From Opitutaceae bacterium (GTDB lineage Bacteria; Verrucomicrobiota; Verrucomicrobiia; Opitutales; Opitutaceae), in assembly GCA_016794625.1 (NCBI GenBank), contig JAEUGY010000077.1:48486-112485 (forward strand): a stretch of DNA of 64,000 nt. Reading direction: 5' to 3'. Within the stretch, counting starts at the first letter, position 1. Each line of letters starts with the position of its first letter. A program made the position numbers and the translations under genes. The notes beneath the pieces were generated by a model. That model did no database searches. It was given only the letters and a program-made list of their open reading frames with translations, and had not been told where the DNA came from. Shown in pieces: positions 1 to 9,196 of this stretch.

Positions 1-2
1 AC

Positions 3-185
3 ACGCGGGCGGCAGCGATCGAGGACGGCGTTGCGGCGGAGCTGACGACCCCGGTTTGGATGGGGCGAGGGCTGATGGCGATTACCTGCACCATCGCTCG
101 GACGACGGACGGTAAACGGACCTGCCATCTCTTGAATCGCTCTGGGTCTTCCTCCGTTCTGACGCGCTATGATGAGATCTTATAG
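3..185 (+). CDS. Possible 3' end of a gene cut by the window edge
   Basis: An open frame runs from the left edge to a TAG at 183-185, giving about 60 residues and ending in YDEIL. Third codon positions are mostly G or C, as in the confirmed genes of the window, which suggests real coding sequence. I do not recognise the protein and see no domain. Without the upstream part the frame cannot be confirmed. Confidence 0.3.
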   Translation, partial: TRAAAIEDGVAAELTTPVWMGRGLMAITCTIARTTDGKRTCHLLNRSGSSSVLTRYDEIL

Positions 186-200
186 TCGCCCATCTCATAG

Positions 201-229
201 TTATACTACTGGACTATCGTGCATACAAT
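201..229 (+). promoter_or_regulatory. Candidate sigma-70 promoter of the siderophore-type receptor
   Basis: TTATAC at 201-206 and TACAAT at 224-229 are separated by 17 bases and lie about 30 bases before the receptor start codon. The stretch is clearly more AT-rich than its surroundings. No Fur-box repeat is obvious. The call rests on sequence only. Confidence 0.4.
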
Positions 230-258
230 AGGTTGAGACTGTTTCCGCCCCCCACACC

Positions 259-2460
259 ATGAGCATTGTAAATCTGACCTCCGACTGCCGCCGCAGCAGG
301 ATCCTGCCTGCCTGCGTGCTCGCGCCCATGATGGCGCTTTGCGTCCAAGCCCAAACCGTTCCTCCCCCGAGTAAAAGCACACCCACGGAGGAGAAAGTCG
401 ATGTGCTTGAAATGTCAGTGTATCGGGTGACCTCCAGCCAGGATTCGGGGTATCTGGCGAAGAGCGCGACGCCCTTCAAGACGCGCCAGGAGATGGCCGA
501 CATGCCGCAGTCCATCACCGTGGTCACTCGCGATCTGATCGAGGATATTGGCGAGTATGATTTGGCCAAAGTGCTGACCTACGTGGGCGGCGTGCCCAAG
601 TTCGGTGGCGAACTGTTCCAGTTGCGCGGTAGCAATGCGTTTTCGACCTACCCGGTGGTCGACGGTTTGATTTCGCGCACGGTATACATGGACAATATCT
701 TCATCGACTCGATCGAGATCATCCGTGGACCGGCCGCGTTGCTCTATCCCAACTCACAGCTTACGGGCGTCATCAACAAAACCACCCGGCGCCCGCAGGC
801 GATCGCCAAGTCGTCCGTGACCGCCAAGATCACCGATTACGGTCTCTACCGGCTGACGGCCGATTCGACCGGCCCGGTTGGCAAGCTCGGTGCCGGCCAG
901 CTCAACTACCGCGTGCTTGGCGGGGTCAGTGGTGGTGATGCCTATTTTACTAACACGAAGGAAGACCGGACGATGTTCCATCCCTCGTTCCAATGGGACT
1001 ACGAAAAGACCAGCGTGATGCTGGCCTACGATTACCAGGAGATCACCCGGCCCTCGAACCCCACCGCCGTGCTTCAGCCCAACGGCAAGATTTTCACGGG
1101 TGTGGGACGCGAGAACAGTCTCTTCCTCCCGCCCGGCGCCTCCGAAACGCATACCCATAACGGCTTCCGTGGCATTGTGGTGCATCAACTGTCGAATTCC
1201 TGGGAAACCCGAATGGGTCTCGATTGGAACGAAATGCACCGCGTCGGCAGCGTCGTGCTGCCCACCGGCGGCGTGAACTGGACGAACCGTACGATCAGCT
1301 TCTTTAATCGTCGCAACGACCTGCTGTTGGAAAATGCCTCGTTCTCCTGGGACACCAACGGCCGTTACGAAATCGCGGGCATGCAGCATCAGAGCACGCT
1401 CGGGATGAACATCACGGTGCAGAAAGCCACCAACAAGCTTTGGGCGAACGATGATTTTGGTGGTCCCGGGGTGCGCTTCAATGTGCGCCCGATCGACAAT
1501 CCCAATGTCAATACCCTGCCGGTTCGCCCCCCGGGGTCCTTCGTGGCACCGGCCAATCCGGGCAATCGCGTCCGCAGCGAGTTTTCCAACTTCTACTTCC
1601 AGCAGAATGTCGAGGTCCTCAAGGACCGGCTCTTGCTCGTGGGCGGGTACGCCAAGTTCAAGGATGAGACGAACAACGCCGCGAACATCACCGTCAATAC
1701 GCTGACGTTGGCCCGGGTGAACTCCAACCTGCACCGCTTCGGTGTGGTTGCCCAGTTCCTGGATAAGAAGCTCGTGGTTTACGCAATGACGGCCAACAAC
1801 CAGTTGCCTCCCAGCCCCACGGCCATCCTGGAGGACGGCACCTCGGTCCCGGGAGCTTCGGGAGACGGTAAGGAAGTCGGGGTCAAGTTCAGCCTCCTCG
1901 AAGGCAAACTCAACGCAACCGTGTCCTACTTCGATCTCGAAACCACGGGTCTGGCCGTCTTCGGCGGCGTCCGTCCCGATGGTCGTACGTTCAACATTCT
2001 GATCGGCAAGACCCGCGCCAAGGGTATTGACGGTGAAGTTACCCTCGGTCTGGGCAAGAACCTTGAGCTGATCACCAACTTCTATTCCGGCACGGTGAAG
2101 GATCAAAACGGTGGTCCGGTGGATGATTCCTACAAGTCCACGATCGGCGTGGTCGGTAAGTACTCCTTCCACGAAGGCGGCGCCAAGGGACTTTCGCTCG
2201 GCGCCGGCGGCTACAACACCACCGGCCGCGTGACGGCTACGGGTGCGCTCACCTACGTCGGCAAACCCGCCTTCATCACGAATGATTCGGATGCCATCTT
2301 CAAGGTCTTCGCCAACTACGCTCTGAAGCGGAACTGGCTGTTCAAGTTGGAATTGGATAACGTCTTCGATGGGCTCAGCCCGCTGGCCATCAACTCGGCC
2401 ACATTGCTTGAGACCAACATTGGGCGCAGCTTCTCGTTACAAGCCACCTACAACTTCTGA
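259..2460 (+). CDS. TonB-dependent siderophore-type outer-membrane receptor
   Basis: This 733-residue protein is an outer-membrane beta-barrel that should import a ligand using TonB energy. A signal peptide ends near the AQ at residues 31-32. A TonB-box-like stretch (VDVLEMSVY) follows, then a plug that includes MPQSITVVTRDLIED and the segment IEIIRGPAALLYP. The barrel ends in an aromatic residue (TYNF), as expected for assembly by the Bam complex. The size and the plug wording fit the ferrichrome/FhuE-like siderophore receptor group, although a role in sugar or vitamin uptake cannot be excluded. It stands alone, with its own promoter-like sequence and a strong terminator after it. Confidence 0.85.
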   Translation: MSIVNLTSDCRRSRILPACVLAPMMALCVQAQTVPPPSKSTPTEEKVDVLEMSVYRVTSSQDSGYLAKSATPFKTRQEMADMPQSITVVTRDLIEDIGEYDLAKVLTYVGGVPKFGGELFQLRGSNAFSTYPVVDGLISRTVYMDNIFIDSIEIIRGPAALLYPNSQLTGVINKTTRRPQAIAKSSVTAKITDYGLYRLTADSTGPVGKLGAGQLNYRVLGGVSGGDAYFTNTKEDRTMFHPSFQWDYEKTSVMLAYDYQEITRPSNPTAVLQPNGKIFTGVGRENSLFLPPGASETHTHNGFRGIVVHQLSNSWETRMGLDWNEMHRVGSVVLPTGGVNWTNRTISFFNRRNDLLLENASFSWDTNGRYEIAGMQHQSTLGMNITVQKATNKLWANDDFGGPGVRFNVRPIDNPNVNTLPVRPPGSFVAPANPGNRVRSEFSNFYFQQNVEVLKDRLLLVGGYAKFKDETNNAANITVNTLTLARVNSNLHRFGVVAQFLDKKLVVYAMTANNQLPPSPTAILEDGTSVPGASGDGKEVGVKFSLLEGKLNATVSYFDLETTGLAVFGGVRPDGRTFNILIGKTRAKGIDGEVTLGLGKNLELITNFYSGTVKDQNGGPVDDSYKSTIGVVGKYSFHEGGAKGLSLGAGGYNTTGRVTATGALTYVGKPAFITNDSDAIFKVFANYALKRNWLFKLELDNVFDGLSPLAINSATLLETNIGRSFSLQATYNF

Positions 2461-2483
2461 TTTCGGGTAGCTTGTCCCGTCTT

Positions 2484-2538
2484 CCGCCGGTTTTCGCCCT
2501 GAATCCTCGATTCGGGGCAAAACCGGCGGCGCGTTTTT
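2484..2538 (+). terminator. Rho-independent terminator after the siderophore-type receptor
   Basis: An 11-bp perfect stem (2484-2494 with 2519-2529) continues, after a one-base bulge, as a further nine base pairs around a five-base loop. It is followed shortly by a run of five T at 2534-2538. It starts 24 bases after the receptor stop codon. This is one of the two clearest terminators in the window. Confidence 0.85.
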
Positions 2539-2685
2539 CTGCGGGGCAAAGGTCATTTTGCGGTGGTACGGAACCCGCCGCCTGGACAGGGAAGCAACGG
2601 GTCCATACCTAATCTAGCCAGGTCCAAAGCTGAGCCAGTTCTTTTGCGTCTTGTCTGGGCTGCCAGCTTGTTTGGGTCTTGTGCC

Positions 2686-3606
2686 ATGACCATCCGCCCT
2701 CTGCCATTGCCGGAGTTCCACTTGTTGCTTCGCCGCCGGGAGGCGCCGGGAGCCCACAAACCTGCGGCGGGTTCACCGGGAGCGAGGATGGAAGGCTTCT
2801 ATCTGGAGCGTACGGAAGACGCCGTGCGTGCGTTCGGCCCGGGCATTCCTCCGACGCGCTTTCAATTTCACTTCATCGGTCTGGTCGCTCGCAGTCGCGC
2901 CACCTGCACCACGGGGCTTGCCTCATTTCCCGTCGGGCCGCGGGTCGCCTTTTTTGTGCCACCCGCGCAAATCCATTCCAGCCGAAACTGGACGACCGCG
3001 GATCGCGGCTACGCACTCAGTTTCAGCGATGCCTTCTACACGGAAACGCTCGCCGACAAATCCGCGCTTCGTCGCTCGCCGCTCTTTGCGTGGGAGCGGC
3101 CACCATTTCTCGTCCTCGACCGGATCGACTACGAAGCGCTCCGGGCCACGTTCGCGATCCTGGAACGCGCGTTCAGCTCTGCCGCCTGCTCGCCTGGCGT
3201 ACTCCGACCGCTGCTGCACGCCATTGTCGCTCAACTCGAAGTCGCAGCCCTGCGGGCGCAACCGGGAACGTTGCGGCTGGACGGCAGCGCCCGGCTTTAC
3301 GAGGCGTTTCGCTCGCGAATTGAACGGGACTTCCGCACCGAGAAGAGTCCTGCCGTCTATGCTGCCGCACTCGGTGTGAACGCCAATCATTTCTCCACCG
3401 CTGTGCGCGCCGCTTCCGGTCTGCCGCCGGGTGCGTGGATCCGCGCCCGGGTGATCCTAGAGGCGCAATGCCTGCTCGCCAGCACCACGCGGAGTGTGAA
3501 GGAAGTCGCCTCCGAGCTCGGGTATGACGACGAAGCGTATTTCAGCCGGCTATTCAAGAAGGCTGTCGGAGTGGCGCCGCGCGAGTATCAGCTGGGACGC
3601 GCATAG
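2686..3606 (+). CDS. AraC-family transcriptional regulator
   Basis: This protein of about 306 residues carries a C-terminal double helix-turn-helix of the AraC/XylS type over roughly its last 100 residues, with the typical ending ELGYDDEAYFSRLFKKAVGVAPREY. The N-terminal part looks like a cupin-type effector domain (GLASFPVGPRVAFFVPPAQIH). I chose the ATG at 2686 because translation from the upstream GTG at 2563 adds a low-complexity stretch not typical of the family. It precedes an aldo/keto reductase on the same strand with a 254-base gap, so that gene is a possible target. The effector is unknown. Confidence 0.8.
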   Translation: MTIRPLPLPEFHLLLRRREAPGAHKPAAGSPGARMEGFYLERTEDAVRAFGPGIPPTRFQFHFIGLVARSRATCTTGLASFPVGPRVAFFVPPAQIHSSRNWTTADRGYALSFSDAFYTETLADKSALRRSPLFAWERPPFLVLDRIDYEALRATFAILERAFSSAACSPGVLRPLLHAIVAQLEVAALRAQPGTLRLDGSARLYEAFRSRIERDFRTEKSPAVYAAALGVNANHFSTAVRAASGLPPGAWIRARVILEAQCLLASTTRSVKEVASELGYDDEAYFSRLFKKAVGVAPREYQLGRA

Positions 3607-3615
3607 GTGCACCCT

Positions 3616-3633
3616 GGCCACTCGGGAGTGGCC
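3616..3633. other. Perfect 8-bp hairpin after the AraC gene
   Basis: GGCCACTC and GAGTGGCC are separated by two bases, starting ten bases after the AraC stop codon. No T-run follows, so this may be a weak terminator or a 3' stabilising structure. Confidence 0.4.
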
Positions 3634-3860
3634 GCGTGGTGCGCTGCGGTAGCGACGAACCTGATGCGTTTCTTCGGCCTGCCACCGGTGGACGGGTCGT
3701 GACCGTCGGCCCTGCGCCGCGCTGAAAACCGCGACGCGGTGGAATGTTCTCTCCTGAGAAAAGTCCAAGTCGTGCTGAGAAGGCTCCATTCCCAGTCGGA
3801 GCGTCACCCGATATGCTCTTCCCGTCACTCGACACTCGCTTGCCCCTGGCACCTCCTCCC

Positions 3861-4976
3861 ATGAAATCCGCCTACTACACCCTCGGCCACACCGGTCTAC
3901 GCGTTTCCCGCCTCGCGCTCGGCACCATGACTTTCGGGACGGATTGGGGCTGGGGCGCCGACCAGTCGACCGCCCGCGCGCTCTTCGACCGCTACCTTGC
4001 GACGGGCGGCAACTTCTTCGACACCGCTGACCTCTACACCAATGGCGCGAGCGAGCGCTGGCTTGGCCAGTTTGTGCGCGAGGCGGGCGTGCGCGACCGG
4101 GTGGTCATTGCGAGCAAGTTTTCCTTCAATGGCTCGCCAGGTAACCCCAACGCCGGCGGCAACGGTCGCAAGCACATGCTGCGCGCCGTTGAAGAGTCGC
4201 TGAAGCGTCTCGGCACCGACTACCTCGACCTCTACCTGCTCCACACCTGGGACCGTCTCACGCCGCCCGAGGAGGTCATGCGCACCTTCGACGACTTGGT
4301 GCGTGCCGGCAAGGTCCGCCACGTTGGTCTCAGCGACGTGCCCGCCTGGTATGCCGCCCGCGCGCAGACGCTCGCGGAGTGGCGCGGCTACGAGAGAATC
4401 GCCGCCCTCCAGCTCGAGTATTCGCTGGTGGAGCGAGGCATTGAGGACGAGTTCATCCCGCTCGGTCTGGCCCACGGCATGGGCACGATGGTGTGGAGTC
4501 CGCTCGCCAGCGGACTGCTTTCCGGCAAGTACAAGGCATCGCAAGGTGGGACGTCGGGTGACGGCCGTCTGGCCCTTCTAGCCAACTCCGGCAATCCCGG
4601 CTTCGCCAAGTTCACGGAGCGCAACTTCGCCATCGTCGCCGAACTCGAGAATGTCGCCCTCGAGGTCGGCCGCAGCCTGGCGCAGGTCGCCGTCAACTGG
4701 GTCGCCAACCGTCCCGGCGTCGCTTCCGTGATCGTGGGTGCGACCAAGCTCGCCCAATTGGAGGACAATCTGGGCGCACTGGATTTCGAGCTGCCCGCTC
4801 CGCTTCGGGCGCGCCTCGATGCGGTCAGCGCGCTGCCGCCGCGTTTTCCCTACACCTTCTTCAGTGACGGCATGCAGGCCATGCTGACGGGCGGCGCGAC
4901 GGTTGGCGACAAACCTGCCGGCTACCATCCGCCGGTGCTGATGGATGCGAAGCCTGCAGGTGTCACGAAGGACTAG
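3861..4976 (+). CDS. Aldo/keto reductase
   Basis: A 371-residue cytoplasmic NAD(P)H-dependent oxidoreductase of the AKR superfamily. The catalytic tetrad is visible as D54 and Y59 (FDTADLY), K86 (ASKFSF) and H128 (LLHTWD). The start at 3861 gives the usual N-terminus (YYTLGHTGLRVSRLALGTM); the longer upstream frame adds nothing conserved. The sequence resembles the YghZ/Tas-like aldo/keto reductases, but the substrate cannot be told. It follows the AraC regulator and may be controlled by it. Confidence 0.9.
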   Translation: MKSAYYTLGHTGLRVSRLALGTMTFGTDWGWGADQSTARALFDRYLATGGNFFDTADLYTNGASERWLGQFVREAGVRDRVVIASKFSFNGSPGNPNAGGNGRKHMLRAVEESLKRLGTDYLDLYLLHTWDRLTPPEEVMRTFDDLVRAGKVRHVGLSDVPAWYAARAQTLAEWRGYERIAALQLEYSLVERGIEDEFIPLGLAHGMGTMVWSPLASGLLSGKYKASQGGTSGDGRLALLANSGNPGFAKFTERNFAIVAELENVALEVGRSLAQVAVNWVANRPGVASVIVGATKLAQLEDNLGALDFELPAPLRARLDAVSALPPRFPYTFFSDGMQAMLTGGATVGDKPAGYHPPVLMDAKPAGVTKD

Positions 4977-5369
4977 CCTCCCTCTCCGTGGCTCGCGCAG
5001 ACCCTGAACGTTGCTTGATCGCTTGAGGGACTGGCTAATGCACTGAATTCTGACTTCGGGGACTGTCGGGATCTGTCACCCGCGCTTCGATCCGAAGCGT
5101 AGTGAGACGCTCTCGACGAGCGTTGGGCGCGCTCAAGTACAGCCCAGGGTTGTTGCCCTTCAGCCTGCCGTGGACTGGCCTCCCGGCAACCAGAATTCGC
5201 TAGACACAGGTTTTGCTTTGACGGGTCGGATAGGTGATTGCACTACGGCGCTCGCCCTGTCGCGGCACCTTGGGAAGCGTGTAGTTCCCTTGGGGGCACC
5301 GATGCGGGCGGTAGCCCCCCACGTGGCGCCCTGGCCGACGGGACTGCAATCACTATCAGATCGAGTACA
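4977..5369. other. Gene-free interval before arr, with two tandem hairpins
   Basis: No convincing gene is present. Two small perfect stem-loops lie back to back: a 7-bp stem at 5083-5099 with a three-base loop, and a 6-bp stem (ACGCTC with GAGCGT) at 5107-5123. The arrangement resembles a short intergenic palindrome repeat, but I see no second copy in the window. The arr promoter must lie in this interval; I could not fix it. Confidence 0.5.
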
Positions 5370-5819
5370 ATGCCCAACGACCTCCCTCCACTTGCCCCCC
5401 GCTACCCGAGCCCGCCGCCCTACTATCATGGAACACGGATTGATCTGAGAGTCGGAGATCTGATCGAGCCGGGTTACCTTACGAATTATGGAACGGGCAA
5501 GACGGCAAACCACGTCTACTTTTCGGCCTCGCTCGAAGCGGCCATCTGGGGAGCGGAGTTGGCGCGAGGCGAGAGACCGGGTCGAATCTATGTTGTGGAA
5601 CCGATGGGGCCCTTTACGGACGATCCGAATTTGACCGACAAGAGGTTTCCGGGCAACCCGACCAAGTCCTACCGATCACGTCGTCCTCTCCGTGTCATTG
5701 GCGAGGTCACGGAGTGGCAGGGCCATTCTCCCGATGCGATCAAGGCCATGAAAGACGGTATTGCCCGCCTCCGGGAACAGGGGATTGAAGCGGTTGATGA
5801 CGAAGGGGAGAATCAGTAG
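5370..5819 (+). CDS. arr: NAD(+)-rifampin ADP-ribosyltransferase
   Basis: This 149-residue cytoplasmic enzyme transfers ADP-ribose from NAD to a hydroxyl of rifamycins and inactivates them. The sequence matches the Arr family along its whole length: YYHGTRIDLRVGDLIEPG, then AAIWGAELARGERPGRIYVV, then DDPNLTDKRFPGNPT and EVTEWQGHSP. H20, Y50 and D85 line up with the catalytic His-Tyr-Asp of the mycobacterial enzyme. The ATG at 5370 gives the family-typical length; a longer frame from 5238 does not. The gene stands alone. Chromosomal arr homologues in environmental bacteria are common, so resistance is plausible but the natural role is unknown. Confidence 0.93.
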   Translation: MPNDLPPLAPRYPSPPPYYHGTRIDLRVGDLIEPGYLTNYGTGKTANHVYFSASLEAAIWGAELARGERPGRIYVVEPMGPFTDDPNLTDKRFPGNPTKSYRSRRPLRVIGEVTEWQGHSPDAIKAMKDGIARLREQGIEAVDDEGENQ

Positions 5820-5980
5820 TGAAACCACGAATCCAGTGAGTGCTCCTGCGCACGAACAAGCTGCGATCCAAGGGCGGTGTCGGGAGGAGGTGGGGTCGCC
5901 GACCCATTGAAACTCGCGTTTGCCGGGGGCCTCGTCTCCGGCGGAATCGACCCTGCTGTCTAGGGATGCTCCGGCGCCTC

Positions 5981-7015
5981 CTACTCCTTCAGGCAGGCGA
6001 CACTTCGTGGGGTGGGGCTGGTGGCGGGAAGGAGCAGGGGGCGCTCGGAGCGGCAGCGTTCGAAGCAATCAGGACACCGCGGATGAAATGCGCATCCTGT
6101 GGGAAGCCGCGAAGGATCGGGAATCTCCCCGGCGACGGCGACGTTCATCTTGCGATCGGGGTCGGGCCAGGGGACCGCTGCGAGCAGCGCCTGGGTGTAA
6201 GGGTGAAGGGGACGCTGAAAGAGTTCCCGCGTCGGAGCGATTTCCACCAACCGGCCCGCATACATGACGGCCACCCGGTCGCAGAAGTGCTTCACGACAT
6301 CCAGATTGTGAGCCACGAACAGGTAGGTGAGGCGAAACTCCTCCTGCAGATCCTTGAGCAGATTGAGCACCTGTGCCTGGACGGAAACATCCAGCGCCGA
6401 AACCGCCTCGTCGGCGACGATAAAGGCGGGTCGCAGGATGAGGGCCCGCGCGATGCCGATGCGCTGGCGCTGGCCGCCGGAAAAGGCGTGCGGGTAACGT
6501 TCCCGATGTTCGGCCTTGAGCCCCACTTTTCGCAGGATCTCCACCACACGGTCCTCTAGCTCGGCGCCACGCGCCAGTCGGTGGATCACCAGGGGTTCGC
6601 CCACAATCTGCGCGACCGTCATGCGCGGGTTCAGGGAGGAGTAGGGATCCTGAAAGATCATCTGCATTTCCTGACGCAGGCCCTTGAGCGACCGCTCCGG
6701 AAGTTGCGCCAGATCGACGACCCCGGTGGTCGTTCGGAACAGCACCCGCCCCGAGGACGGACTGAGGGCCCGCAGGATGGCCCGGGCCGCCGTGGTTTTG
6801 CCTGACCCGGATTCTCCCACGAGCCCCAGGGTTTCGCCGCGAAGGAGCTGGAAACTGACGTCGTCCACGGCGCGGATCGTGCCGACTTGCCTGCGCACGA
6901 AACCGCGACTCCAAATCGGAAAGTGTTTCGTGAGACCTTCCACGGAGAGCATCACCGTCTCCGGCAATGCAGTCGGTGCGGCGTTCCCGGAAAGGGGTGG
7001 GTAAGACGGATTCAT
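5981..7015 (-). CDS. Opp/Dpp-type ABC importer, ATP-binding subunit (OppF-like)
   Basis: A 344-residue cytoplasmic ATPase. The Walker A motif is GESGSGKTT at residues 67-75, the signature is FSGGQRQR, the Walker B segment is [10 protein letters not shown], and the C-terminus has the Opp/Dpp extension with [14 protein letters not shown], which resembles the cysteine motif that binds an Fe-S cluster in some family members. The start at 7015 overlaps the OppD-like stop codon by four bases (ATGA). It is the last gene of the long minus-strand run. Together with the OppD-like subunit it should power uptake through the OppB/OppC-like channel, probably of an oligosaccharide rather than a peptide given the GH67 and sulfatase upstream. 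Confidence 0.92.
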   Translation of the reverse strand: MNPSYPPLSGNAAPTALPETVMLSVEGLTKHFPIWSRGFVRRQVGTIRAVDDVSFQLLRGETLGLVGESGSGKTTAARAILRALSPSSGRVLFRTTTGVVDLAQLPERSLKGLRQEMQMIFQDPYSSLNPRMTVAQIVGEPLVIHRLARGAELEDRVVEILRKVGLKAEHRERYPHAFSGGQRQRIGIARALILRPAFIVADEAVSALDVSVQAQVLNLLKDLQEEFRLTYLFVAHNLDVVKHFCDRVAVMYAGRLVEIAPTRELFQRPLHPYTQALLAAVPWPDPDRKMNVAVAGEIPDPSRLPTGCAFHPRCPDCFERCRSERPLLLPATSPTPRSVACLKE

Positions 7016-8043
7016 CCGACCTCCTTTCCCTCTTGTCCGACAGCGATCTCTTCGGCCCGGACACAGGCCACCCACCGCTCCGGCTCCAGCGAGCGGGCGA
7101 CCGGTGCAGCTCCTACGTCACACCGACCCGGTTGGGCAAACGCGCAGCGCGGGTGGAACGGGCAACCGGGAGGAATCGACGTGAGTGAAGGCACTGTGCC
7201 TGGGATGGAGGAGAGCCGCCGGCGTCCCTCGTTGAGCGACGGAAGCGACCGTAGCAGGCCTTGCGTGTATGGGTGACGCGGTTGCCGCAGGATGGCGCGC
7301 ACACTGCCTTGTTCGACGATGCGCCCGAGGTACATCACCGCCACCTCGTCGGCGACCTGGGCGACCACACCGAGGTCGTGGGTAATGAGCAGCACGGAAC
7401 ATCCGATCTCGACCTGCAGGCTCTTGATGAGGGCCAGGATCTGCGCCTGGATCGTCACGTCCAGCGCTGTCGTTGGTTCGTCGGCGATCAGCAACTCCGG
7501 CCGGCACACCAGTGCCATGGCAATGACGACCCGTTGGCGCATGCCGCCGGAGAGTTCGTGGGGAAACTGGTCGAAGCGACGCTCGGGACTCGACATGCCC
7601 ACCTTCCTGAGCATGTCGATCCCGGTGCGACGGGCCGCCTCCCTGCCGACCGGCTGATGCAGCAGGATCGCCTCCATGATCTGGTCGCCGATGGTGTGTA
7701 CGGGTGAGAGAGCGGTCATCGGTTCCTGAAAGATCATGCTCACCTTGCCGCCCCGCACGTCGTAGAGCCGTTCGTCGTCGTCACGCAGCGCGGCCAGGTC
7801 GATTTCCCCGCCCTGGCGCGGACGAAGCAGCACCTGTCCCTCCACGATGCGACCAGGCTTTTGCACCAGACGAAGTATCGAGTAGCTGGTGACGCTTTTT
7901 CCGCAACCTGATTCGCCGACCAGAGCGAGGGTCCGTCCGCGCGGGATGGAGAAACTGATGCCGTCCACCGCGCGCAGCGCCTGGCCTTCGTCGTTGACGA
8001 AGTGGGTGCGGAGATTGCGAACCTCGAGGACGGACGGGTGCAT
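7012..8043 (-). CDS. Opp/Dpp-type ABC importer, ATP-binding subunit (OppD-like)
   Basis: A 343-residue ATPase with Walker A GESGCGKS at residues 43-50, signature LSGGMRQR, Walker [13 protein letters not shown], and the C-terminal cysteine-containing Opp/Dpp tail (CPFHPRCAF). I chose the ATG at 8043, one base after the stop codon of the OppC-like gene. A longer frame reaches 8163 but overlaps that gene. It is translationally coupled on both sides. Confidence 0.92.
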   Translation of the reverse strand: MHPSVLEVRNLRTHFVNDEGQALRAVDGISFSIPRGRTLALVGESGCGKSVTSYSILRLVQKPGRIVEGQVLLRPRQGGEIDLAALRDDDERLYDVRGGKVSMIFQEPMTALSPVHTIGDQIMEAILLHQPVGREAARRTGIDMLRKVGMSSPERRFDQFPHELSGGMRQRVVIAMALVCRPELLIADEPTTALDVTIQAQILALIKSLQVEIGCSVLLITHDLGVVAQVADEVAVMYLGRIVEQGSVRAILRQPRHPYTQGLLRSLPSLNEGRRRLSSIPGTVPSLTSIPPGCPFHPRCAFAQPGRCDVGAAPVARSLEPERWVACVRAEEIAVGQEGKEVG

Positions 8044-8044
8044 G

Positions 8045-9196
8045 TCAGCGGGAGCTGTAGGGATCGGCGGCATCGCGCAGACCGTCGCCCAGAAAGTTGA
8101 AGGAGAGCACCGTGACCACGATCGGGACGACGGGGAGGAGCAGCCAGGGATAGTTGGCGACATTCTGCACGCTCAGGCAGTCCTGAAGCAGGACACCCCA
8201 GCTCACGATGGGAGGCCGAAGCCCGAGTCCGAGGAAACTCAGGGCCGTCTCTCCCAGAATCATGGCCGGCACGCTGAGGGTCAGGACGACAATGATGTGA
8301 CTGGTAAAGCCGGGCAGCAGGTGTCGGAACAGGATCCGCGAGTGCGATGCGCCGAGCAGGCGAGCCGCCACCGCGTAATCCTCCTCGCGAAGGGCGAGAA
8401 TCTTGCCCCGGACGACGCGGGCGAGGCTCGTCCAGCTCAGCAGGCTCAGCACCATCGTGATTGCGAGGTAGGTGGTCAGGGGCGACCAGTCGGGCGGCAG
8501 GATCGCCCCGAGGGCGAGCCAGAGCGGCAGGTTAGGGAAGGAGTTCACGACCTCGATCACCCGCTGGATGAATGTGTCCACCGTGCCGCCGACATACCCC
8601 GAAAGGCCGCCGATGCCGATGCCGAGTACAAAGGTGACGAGGATCGCCACGACACCGACAGACAGGCTGACGCGGCCACCGTGGATCAGCCGGCTGAAGA
8701 TGTCCTGTCCGTACTTGTCCGCGCCCAACAGGTAGAAGGTGGTTTCGGCGGTTGTTCGTTCGAGACGGACAAGCCGTTCCCGGTCAATGCCGATGAAATG
8801 GCGGTGGGTCGGGAGCAGGCCCAGAATACGCCGAGGCTCCCCGCGCACGAAGAAACCGATCGGAATCACGTGCGTGCGGTTTTCGCGGTAGGTTTTCCGC
8901 AAGGTGACCGGATCGATGTGGCGATCGAGAGCCAGCACGTGGAGGCCATGCTCCAGGGAGAAGCGGGGCAGCTGGGGCGGACAGTTCGCGGTGGCGAGGT
9001 TACGCCAGGTCGGTGCGTGCGGGGCGAAGAAGTCCGCGAAGGCGGAGACGAAATAAAGCACCCCCAGGACAAAGAGCGCCGCAACCGCGAGTCGATGCCT
9101 GAAAAAGCGGCGAGAGATCAACGCCCACTGGCTCTCGCCGGTGGCGGCAGCGCCCTCAGCAGCGCTCACGGGTGGCTCCGAAGCGCCGGTGGTCAT
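8045..9196 (-). CDS. Opp/Dpp-type ABC importer, permease (OppC-like)
   Basis: A 383-residue inner-membrane protein. The first membrane segment (residues about 32-52, [21 protein letters not shown]) is followed by an unusually long periplasmic section of about 100 residues before the transport core. The core carries the EAA-type loop [20 protein letters not shown] and five further membrane segments. The start at 9196 overlaps the stop codon of the fused permease gene by four bases. It should form the channel with the permease half of that fusion. Confidence 0.9.
   Translation of the reverse strand: MTTGASEPPVSAAEGAAATGESQWALISRRFFRHRLAVAALFVLGVLYFVSAFADFFAPHAPTWRNLATANCPPQLPRFSLEHGLHVLALDRHIDPVTLRKTYRENRTHVIPIGFFVRGEPRRILGLLPTHRHFIGIDRERLVRLERTTAETTFYLLGADKYGQDIFSRLIHGGRVSLSVGVVAILVTFVLGIGIGGLSGYVGGTVDTFIQRVIEVVNSFPNLPLWLALGAILPPDWSPLTTYLAITMVLSLLSWTSLARVVRGKILALREEDYAVAARLLGASHSRILFRHLLPGFTSHIIVVLTLSVPAMILGETALSFLGLGLRPPIVSWGVLLQDCLSVQNVANYPWLLLPVVPIVVTVLSFNFLGDGLRDAADPYSSR

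Noticed and set aside
754..2172. A 472-codon minus-strand open frame
   Set aside because: Antisense to the siderophore-type receptor; histidine- and glycine-rich translation typical of shadow frames.
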